From assembly GCA_946479995.1 (NCBI GenBank), contig CAMLIU010000146.1, forward strand, positions 1 through 5,413: 5,413 bases of DNA, read 5' to 3'. The translations under genes were made by a program, and so were the position numbers. This DNA comes from an uncultured Gemmatimonadota bacterium. GTDB taxonomy: Bacteria; Gemmatimonadota; Gemmatimonadetes; Gemmatimonadales; Gemmatimonadaceae. The notes beneath the pieces were generated by a model. That model searched no databases. It saw nothing but the letters and a program-made list of their open reading frames with translations, and had not been told where the DNA came from. Of the stretch, positions 1 to 3,954 are shown piece by piece. Numbering within the stretch: position 1 is the stretch's first letter; each line of letters opens with the position of its first letter.

Positions 1-38
1 GAAGGTGAGAAGGTGAGAAGGTGAGAAGGTGAGAAGGT
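1..38. repeat. Tandem 8-bp repeat, unit GAGAAGGT, about 4.75 copies
   Basis: The octamer GAGAAGGT is repeated without mismatch from position 7 to 38, preceded by a partial copy (GAAGGT) at 1-6. The array may continue to the left of the window. The next octamer, CGGTAAGG at 39-46, looks like a diverged unit. The 8-bp period is not a multiple of three and no gene covers it, so this is intergenic DNA. Similar units, inverted, lie at 111-126, which suggests that the array and the hairpin between them form one element. Confidence 0.9.
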
Positions 39-56
39 CGGTAAGGAAATGGACGA

Positions 57-83
57 GGGTGATTCGGCAAGGCCGAATCACCC
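57..83 (-). terminator. Perfect 12-bp hairpin, probable terminator of the FRG gene transcript
   Basis: GGGTGATTCGGC at 57-68 is exactly complementary to GCCGAATCACCC at 72-83, leaving a 3-nt loop (AAG). The hairpin lies 48 bp past the stop codon of the minus-strand gene that ends at 132, which is a normal place for an intrinsic terminator. The tract that follows on the minus strand (TCGTCCATTTCC) has few T residues, so it is not a textbook rho-independent terminator. It could instead protect the mRNA 3' end or work in both directions. The stem is certain; its role is inferred. Confidence 0.6.
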
Positions 84-110
84 CTCATCATTGTTCCTAC
101 TCGCCTGCCC

Positions 111-126
111 ACCTTCCGACCTTCCG
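111..126. repeat. Inverted octamers ACCTTCCG x2, right arm of the repeat element
   Basis: ACCTTCCG occurs twice in tandem at 111-118 and 119-126. Its reverse complement, CGGAAGGT, is a variant of the GAGAAGGT units at 1-38. CCTTCCGACCTTC at 112-124 pairs with GAAGGTCGG at 33-41 plus AAGG at 43-46, with one bulged T at 42. This gives an outer 13-bp stem around the inner hairpin at 57-83. The arm ends only 5 bp before the stop codon of the FRG gene. Confidence 0.8.
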
Positions 127-131
127 GTCTC

Positions 132-932
132 CTACGAGTAATACCGCCCCAACTGGGCCGCCACGCCGTCCAGGTCGGGGAACAGCCGGCGCTCGTCGAA
201 TCCGGCGATGTCCAGCTGGTCGCGCACGAAGCTCGACGCTTCCCGCGGGATCACGAACCGCGTGAGCGCCCCGAGCAGCCCGTGCTCGTCCAGGAACTCG
301 TCGAATGCGTGCGAGGTATCGGAGCAGAGGGTGAACACTGCCGACTGCGCCGAGATCCGCGCGTCGAGCGTGGGTGGCTCGATCATGCACGCGAACGGCT
401 TGCCGCCGTCGCCTTCGTCGATCAGCCGCCACGGCGTGAACTCCCCGCGCCGTCCCACGAGCTCGGCGAGGTCGTGGATCAGCAGCGCGAGCTCGGGGAA
501 GCCGAAGTGGCGGTGCACCTTCATCCAGTCGAGCTGCCAGACGGCGCGGTCGCGCGCCACCGTGCCACGCGTCGCGAAGTGCGCCGCCACCAGCGGCGAG
601 TAGGTCCAGTCCAGCAGCCGGGTCGGCACGCCATGATGCTGCGCTGTCACCATCAGCTCCCACTCGTTGTCCGCCTGCTGCACGAACGGACGCGAATACC
701 GCGCGAAGTTCCGGAGGATGTGCTCCTCGAGCCCGGTCTTCGTGTGGGGCGGGTTCACGCCCCCGAGCCGGTCGAGGCTCGTGAGGAGGTGACGATCGGC
801 GTCGGGCGACCCGTGATACACGCGCGTGTCGCGACGTCGCCCCGTGACGGGATCGGGGTGCTCCGGTGTCACCCGGTCAATGAGCTCGCCGAGTGAGCGG
901 ACCTCCACCTGCTCGACCTCATGAATGGCCAT
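132..932 (-). CDS. FRG-domain protein
   Basis: A 266-residue soluble protein with no signal peptide or membrane segment. The FRG-domain pattern (family named after an N-terminal Phe-Arg-Gly) is clear: VYHGSPD at about residues 38-44 in place of the FRG core, LLTSLDR at 49-55, LEEHILRNFARYSRP at 68-82, NEWELMVTAQHHG at 89-101, then PTRLLDWTYSPLVAAHFA at 103-120. The last block (QHxGxPTRLLDWT.SPL.A..FA) is the family's most conserved stretch. The biochemical role of the domain is not settled; FRG proteins are often found in accessory or defence-type settings. Here the FRG triplet reads Y-H-G, so the arginine is replaced by histidine. The ATG at 932 is preceded by AAGG (942-945, 9-nt spacing), a weak ribosome site. 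The gene follows the 45-residue gene after 72 bp and may share its transcript. Family assignment is firm; function is unknown. Confidence 0.9.
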   Translation of the reverse strand: MAIHEVEQVEVRSLGELIDRVTPEHPDPVTGRRRDTRVYHGSPDADRHLLTSLDRLGGVNPPHTKTGLEEHILRNFARYSRPFVQQADNEWELMVTAQHHGVPTRLLDWTYSPLVAAHFATRGTVARDRAVWQLDWMKVHRHFGFPELALLIHDLAELVGRRGEFTPWRLIDEGDGGKPFACMIEPPTLDARISAQSAVFTLCSDTSHAFDEFLDEHGLLGALTRFVIPREASSFVRDQLDIAGFDERRLFPDLDGVAAQLGRYYS

Positions 933-967
933 GCCGGACGGCCTTACAAGATCCGTGACAGAGTTGC

Positions 968-996
968 CGCCACCGGTAGGAGATCGCGCGGTGGCG
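968..996. other. 8-bp GC-rich inverted repeat between the miniprotein and FRG genes
   Basis: CGCCACCG at 968-975 pairs perfectly with CGGTGGCG at 989-996 around a 13-nt loop. It lies in the 72-bp gap between two minus-strand genes, 9 bp after the stop of the upstream one. No T-run follows on the minus strand (next bases GCAACTCTG), so a strong terminator is unlikely. It could be an mRNA processing or stability structure, or partial termination that lowers FRG expression. The pairing is seen; the function is a guess. Confidence 0.4.
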
Positions 997-1004
997 CGTC
1001 CGGG

Positions 1005-1142
1005 TCAGCCCTGGGGCGGCCCCTCGCGCGGAGGCTGGCGCCGGCGGCGCGCCCGCGACTGGAAGTAGTGCCAGCGCACCACGCTCATCACCACGAACGC
1101 GACGCCAAGCACGATGGCCAGCGGCCAGTCGATGTCCTTCAC
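1005..1142 (-). CDS. Small single-pass membrane protein, 45 residues, GTG start
   Basis: This reading frame starts at a GTG and is short, so it is easily missed. Its product begins MKDIDWPLAIVLGVAF, continues VVMSVVRWHYFQ, and ends in a tail with RARRRRQ and then PPREGPPQG. Residues about 7-22 form one hydrophobic helix. The short N-terminus carries two aspartates and the tail is strongly basic, which by the positive-inside rule predicts N-out, C-in. GGGAGG lies 10 nt before the GTG and could be its ribosome site. The gene starts 37 bp after the stop of the preceding beta-rich protein gene and fits the operon's orientation and spacing. It has a clean protein-like pattern (acidic start, helix, aromatic WHYF belt at the interface, arginine cluster). 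I do not recognise a family. It could be a small subunit or a regulator of neighbouring envelope proteins. Confidence 0.65.
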   Translation of the reverse strand: MKDIDWPLAIVLGVAFVVMSVVRWHYFQSRARRRRQPPREGPPQG

Positions 1143-1179
1143 CTCGGCCCGGCCTCCCGGGACTGCGCCACGTCGCGCA

Positions 1180-1695
1180 TCACGACCCGATGGAGATGCC
1201 GAGCGTGACGATGCTGTCGTGCGACCCGTTCACCACCTTGCTCGCGCGACGCATGAAGCCGGCACGACCGCCCACCCCGAGGATGACCATCAGGTGCGCC
1301 TCGGCGCCCACGTAGGTGGTGTGCGGGTCGGCGCTCCACGGCTCCCCGCTCGTGCGCAACGCCGCAGCGCGCAGGGAGAAGCCGGAGCCGAAGCGGCCGA
1401 TCATGCGGTAGTAGCCCGCAGACACTTCGTTGCCGTGCTGCCCCTGCTCCACCAGGGCGAGCACGCCCTCGTTGCGGCGATCGCTCAGGTCCAGCGCGCC
1501 CCCCGCCGACACGGAGAAGCGCATCGGCGTGCCATAGTGGACGCCGAACGCCGGCACCAGGCGCGAAGAGGTCGCGTCTTCGTGCTGCGCCGTGGCCGTT
1601 CCGGAGAACAGGAACAGCGCTGCAAAGACCGAAAGGGTGCCCCAGCACATGCGCGATCGCGTCGTCGCCCGGCTGCACGTGTACGCGTGCTTCAT
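1180..1695 (-). CDS. Secreted small beta-rich protein, possible outer-membrane barrel
   Basis: A 171-residue protein. A signal peptide is visible: a basic N-region with K2, R9, R13 and R15, then a hydrophobic core CWGTLSVFAALFLFSG (17-32) and an AxA-type cleavage site (ATA) after about residue 36. The mature part of about 135 residues has alternating polar and hydrophobic strands with glycine and aromatic residues (VPAFGVHYG, MRFSVSAGGALDL, EVSAGYYRMIGRFG, TYVGAEAHLMVILGVGGRAGFM, DSIVTLGISIGS). This suggests a small beta-barrel or other envelope beta-protein. It lacks a terminal phenylalanine or other aromatic, so barrel insertion by the Bam complex is not assured. The frame is open up to 1959, but the ATG at 1695 is chosen for three reasons. 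It overlaps the upstream stop as ATGA, has GAGGGGG (1703-1709) at ribosome-site distance, and gives the signal peptide. No specific family is recognised. Confidence 0.8.
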   Translation of the reverse strand: MKHAYTCSRATTRSRMCWGTLSVFAALFLFSGTATAQHEDATSSRLVPAFGVHYGTPMRFSVSAGGALDLSDRRNEGVLALVEQGQHGNEVSAGYYRMIGRFGSGFSLRAAALRTSGEPWSADPHTTYVGAEAHLMVILGVGGRAGFMRRASKVVNGSHDSIVTLGISIGS

Positions 1696-2147
1696 GCTGT
1701 CGCCCCCTCGCCGTCGAGGGCCCGCTCCACCAGCCCGCCGATCAACACGCCGACCAGTTCCACGACGGCGAGGGTGAGCGGAAACCATGCCGGGTCGTTC
1801 GGGAAGCTGCCGGATCCACGCAGCGCCGGACCTCCTGCGGCCGCGAAGAGGATCAACGCCAGCACGACCACCGTGTACATGGACCGCCCCGCGGTGATGC
1901 GCGACGTCGTGAATCCGCCGGCAAGCGCGCCGGCCGCCGCCGCCACGAGCTTGCCCCACACGTAGCCAGCGGGAAATGCCCTGGAGAGCGCGTCGGGCCC
2001 GCGCAGGGTGAAGAGGCCGGCGATCACCGTCCCGGCGGCGATGAGCAGCAGGGCGACCCCGATTCCAGCCAGCAGCCCGATGGCGGGACGGACGACCCTG
2101 GAGGTCGGTGGCGCGACGGGAGGCGCAGTCACGTCTCGCTCAGGCAT
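1692..2147 (-). CDS. Four-helix integral membrane protein of unknown function
   Basis: A 151-residue protein starting MPERDVTAPPVAPPTSR. After a short proline-rich N-terminus there are four hydrophobic segments: about residues 20-44 (IGLLAGIGVALLLIAAGTV), 62-80 (WGKLVAAAAGALAGGF), 90-110 (YTVVVLALILFAAAGGPAL) and 119-143 (FPLTLAVVELVGVLIGGLV). It ends ERALDGEGATA. The small-residue patterns (GALAGG, GVLIGG) fit tightly packed helices. The frame is open up to 2282, but that part runs antisense-like inside the hydrolase gene's 3' end in another frame and lacks protein character. The ATG at 2147 overlaps the hydrolase stop by 8 bp, suggesting translational coupling. A GTG at 2132 is an alternative start. 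Its own stop overlaps the next gene as ATGA. No family recognised. Its location between an amidohydrolase and a secreted protein suggests an envelope role but does not reveal it. Confidence 0.8.
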   Translation of the reverse strand: MPERDVTAPPVAPPTSRVVRPAIGLLAGIGVALLLIAAGTVIAGLFTLRGPDALSRAFPAGYVWGKLVAAAAGALAGGFTTSRITAGRSMYTVVVLALILFAAAGGPALRGSGSFPNDPAWFPLTLAVVELVGVLIGGLVERALDGEGATA

Positions 2148-2910
2148 CGGCGTACAACCGTGCCGGATCGGCGGCCGCCAGCTCCACGAGGTAATCGGCG
2201 ACCTTCGACGCCACGACGTCGGCATAGCGCGCGCCCTTCTCCACCGTGGCCCGTGCCGGGTTTCCGGTGCCCGTGTCCGCACTCACCTGCGTCCAGCGCC
2301 GCGGTGCCCACGCCCATCCTTCGCGCAGGGCGCCGATGGCCCAGCGGCGCTCGCGACCCTCCCCGGCCTCATCGAGCGGACGCACAAGCGCCGGCGCGAC
2401 GTGCATCATCACGCTCGTCTCCAGCTCGTCGGCGTGGTCTCCTGCCGCGCTGAAGATCGAGCTCCTGTCACCGATCTTGTACCAGTTGATGAGCGAGAGG
2501 AACACCCGCGTGCGCGGCTGGATCTCGCGGATCATCTGCCGGAAGTCATTTCCGCCGTGGCCGTTGAACACGACGAGCTTGTGGATCCCCTGTCCCTCGA
2601 GCGCGTGGGTCAGGTCGGACAACAGCGCTGCCTGCGTGGACGGGTTCATGTTCAGGCAGAGCTTGATGTCCAGCTGCCCCGTGTTCACCCCGAACGGAAC
2701 GCACGGCAGCACGACGACCTTCGCTCCCCGCTCCCACGCACGCCGCGCTGCCTCGGCGGCGAGCGCGTCGCACTGGATGTTGTCCGTGGCGTACGGCAGG
2801 TGATAGTTGTGCGCCTCCGTGGCGCCCCAGGGGAGCACGGCCACCTCGTAGGGGGTGGCGTCGACGGTCTTCCAGGTGCTCTCGGCAAGGATGTACGGGC
2901 GGGTCGGCAT
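2140..2910 (-). CDS. Creatininase-superfamily metal-dependent amidohydrolase
   Basis: A 256-residue cytoplasmic protein, the usual length for this superfamily. Metal-site motifs are complete: LPWGATEAHNYHLPYATD with E32, H34 and D43; VPFGVNTGQ (71-79) as the conserved loop; VVFNGHGGN with H118; and AGDHADELETS with H159, E162 and E164. Superfamily members open cyclic or linear amide bonds with a two-metal centre: creatininase, the FAPy-type deformylase ArfB, and MftE of mycofactocin maturation. Creatininase itself has HYE in the NGH loop, supplying a glutamate ligand. Here the loop is HGG, so the protein belongs to the ArfB/MftE-like side and should not be called a creatininase. The substrate is unknown; no mycofactocin or riboflavin/F420 genes lie in this window. 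The start at 2910 fits the usual RPYIL beginning, although no Shine-Dalgarno sequence is seen. It is the first gene of the minus-strand operon. Confidence 0.93.
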   Translation of the reverse strand: MPTRPYILAESTWKTVDATPYEVAVLPWGATEAHNYHLPYATDNIQCDALAAEAARRAWERGAKVVVLPCVPFGVNTGQLDIKLCLNMNPSTQAALLSDLTHALEGQGIHKLVVFNGHGGNDFRQMIREIQPRTRVFLSLINWYKIGDRSSIFSAAGDHADELETSVMMHVAPALVRPLDEAGEGRERRWAIGALREGWAWAPRRWTQVSADTGTGNPARATVEKGARYADVVASKVADYLVELAAADPARLYADA

Positions 2911-3018
2911 AGGGCGGAAAATCACCGATGCCGCAGCGGATTGCCAGCGGGCCGGCTCTTGCGTACCTATGACGGAAGCGCTCGTGCCACCGTCGTGCAC
3001 CATCAGCCGAGGTCCGCC
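2911..3018. promoter_or_regulatory. Divergent intergenic region that must hold promoters for both flanking genes
   Basis: This 108-bp gap separates the minus-strand hydrolase operon from the plus-strand PAS gene. Both first genes need promoters here or inside the opposite gene. No long inverted repeat that could serve as an operator stands out. On the minus strand I see no Shine-Dalgarno sequence before the ATG at 2910 (the bases before it read TTTTCCGCCCT), so the hydrolase may be translated with a very short or weak leader. Confidence 0.55.
2941..2969 (+). promoter_or_regulatory. Possible sigma70-type promoter for the PAS gene
   Basis: TTGCCA at 2941-2946 matches the -35 consensus at five of six positions. 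It is followed after exactly 17 bp by TACCTA (2964-2969), a poor -10 element. The ATG of the PAS gene is 50 bp further on. With a weak -10 box in GC-rich DNA this could easily be chance. Confidence 0.25.
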
Positions 3019-3954
3019 ATGCCAGAATTCACGCACCACGCGTCGGACAACGCTGCGCTCGTCACGCCGCCCACCGGCCAGCCCGCCCTGGGCGAGGCGC
3101 TCGCCGTCCTCCAGGGGCGCACGACGCAGATCCTCAACGCCATCGACGACGGGATCTATTTCCTCGACGCGGAAGGACGCACGATCTTCCTGAACGAGGC
3201 GTCGCAGCGGATGCTCGGCTACACGAATCGCGAAGCGCTCGGTGTGTCCATGCACCAGCTCACGCACCACCACTACGCGGACGGCAGCGTGTTTCCGGTG
3301 GAGGAGTGTCCCATCCTTTCCTCGGTGACGGACGCGGTGCAGCAGCGCGTGGGCGGCGACATCTTCTGGACGAAGAGCGGCAAGCCGCTCCCGGTGGACT
3401 ACACCAGCATTCCCATCAAGGAAGGGCGCAAGGTCACCGGCGTCGTGGTCACCTTCCGCGACATGAGCGACCAGCAGCGCGCCGAGGAGCAGACGACGCG
3501 GCTCGCCCGCGAGCGCGCGGCGCGAGCCGAGGTGGAGGCGGCGCGCGAGGCGTTGCGGGCGAGCGAGGCACGCTACCGCTTCCTCGCCGAAGCCATCCCG
3601 GTGCAGATCTGGACCGCCACCCCGGACGGCGCGCTGGACTACGTCACGCAGCGCGTCGCCGACTACTTCGGCGTGACGGTCGAGCAGGTGCTGGGTGCGG
3701 GATGGCGGGACGTCATCCACCCCGACGACCTGCCGCAGGCGGTGGAGCGCTGGACGCACTCACTCGGCACCGGCGAACCGTACGAGGTGGAATTCCGCCT
3801 GCGGGGCGCGGATGGCCAGTATCGCTGGCACATCGCGCGCGCCCTGCCGCAGTTCGACGAGTCCGGAAAGGTGGTCCGCTGGTTCGGCACCAACACGGAC
3901 ATCGAGGAGCAGAAGCGGCTCGAGAACCAGTTGCGGCAGGAACGCGCTACTTGA
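3019..3954 (+). CDS. Two-domain PAS sensor protein without an output domain
   Basis: A 311-residue soluble protein. PAS domain 1 spans about 33-150: ILNAIDDGIYFLDAEGR (38-54), NEASQRMLGY (59-68), then HHHYADGSVFPVEECPI (83-99), and TGVVVTFRDMSD at its end. The H-H-x-x-D-G...EECPI insert is a recognisable PAS subtype. A charged helix rich in Ala, Arg and Glu (about 152-184) links to PAS domain 2, PAS_3-like, about 185-300: RYRFLAEAIPVQIWTATPDG, GWRDVIHPDDL (228-238), EFRLRGADGQYRW (258-270), WFGTNTDIEEQK (288-299). PAS domains sense small ligands, redox state or partners. Normally a histidine kinase, GGDEF or similar domain follows, but here the protein stops at LENQLRQERAT, just where a kinase dimerisation helix would begin. 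The ATG at 3019 has GAGG 6 nt upstream (3009-3012). The frame is open back to 2008, but that part is antisense to the hydrolase gene. The 3' end overlaps tex by 8 bp. Confidence 0.88.
   Translation: MPEFTHHASDNAALVTPPTGQPALGEALAVLQGRTTQILNAIDDGIYFLDAEGRTIFLNEASQRMLGYTNREALGVSMHQLTHHHYADGSVFPVEECPILSSVTDAVQQRVGGDIFWTKSGKPLPVDYTSIPIKEGRKVTGVVVTFRDMSDQQRAEEQTTRLARERAARAEVEAAREALRASEARYRFLAEAIPVQIWTATPDGALDYVTQRVADYFGVTVEQVLGAGWRDVIHPDDLPQAVERWTHSLGTGEPYEVEFRLRGADGQYRWHIARALPQFDESGKVVRWFGTNTDIEEQKRLENQLRQERAT

Noticed and set aside
1..126. CRISPR array
   Set aside because: The repeat units are 8 bp and directly adjacent with no unique spacers, and no cas-like gene is nearby.
132..932. FRG gene as half of a toxin-antitoxin pair or a defence island
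   Set aside because: No adjacent antitoxin-like gene, restriction, nuclease or mobile gene is seen in the window. The 45-residue neighbour is a membrane protein on the far side of a 72-bp gap.
1139..1678. 179-residue minus-strand frame overlapping the secreted protein gene
   Set aside because: It is a frame-shifted shadow of that gene. The product is arginine-rich without hydrophobic or beta pattern and lacks operon-type start signals.
1696..1959. Longer start for the secreted beta-rich protein
   Set aside because: The added residues are arginine/glycine/histidine-rich and overlap the four-helix membrane gene in another frame. They would bury the signal peptide inside the protein.
1114..1965. 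283-residue plus-strand open frame across the envelope genes
   Set aside because: Composition is typical of antisense frames in GC-rich DNA (Ala, Arg, His, Pro). It has no domain and no ribosome site, while the minus strand shows a signal peptide, membrane helices and coupled starts.
2008..3018. N-terminal extension of the PAS gene frame, open back to 2008
   Set aside because: This stretch is antisense to the hydrolase gene, whose metal motifs prove the minus strand is coding. Its translation is arginine/histidine/proline-rich with no domain, and a good ribosome site precedes the ATG at 3019.
2911..3759. Upstream extension of the hydrolase frame on the minus strand to 3759
   Set aside because: It is antisense to both PAS domains, and the extra residues look like shadow translation. 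The family's normal beginning matches the Met at 2910.
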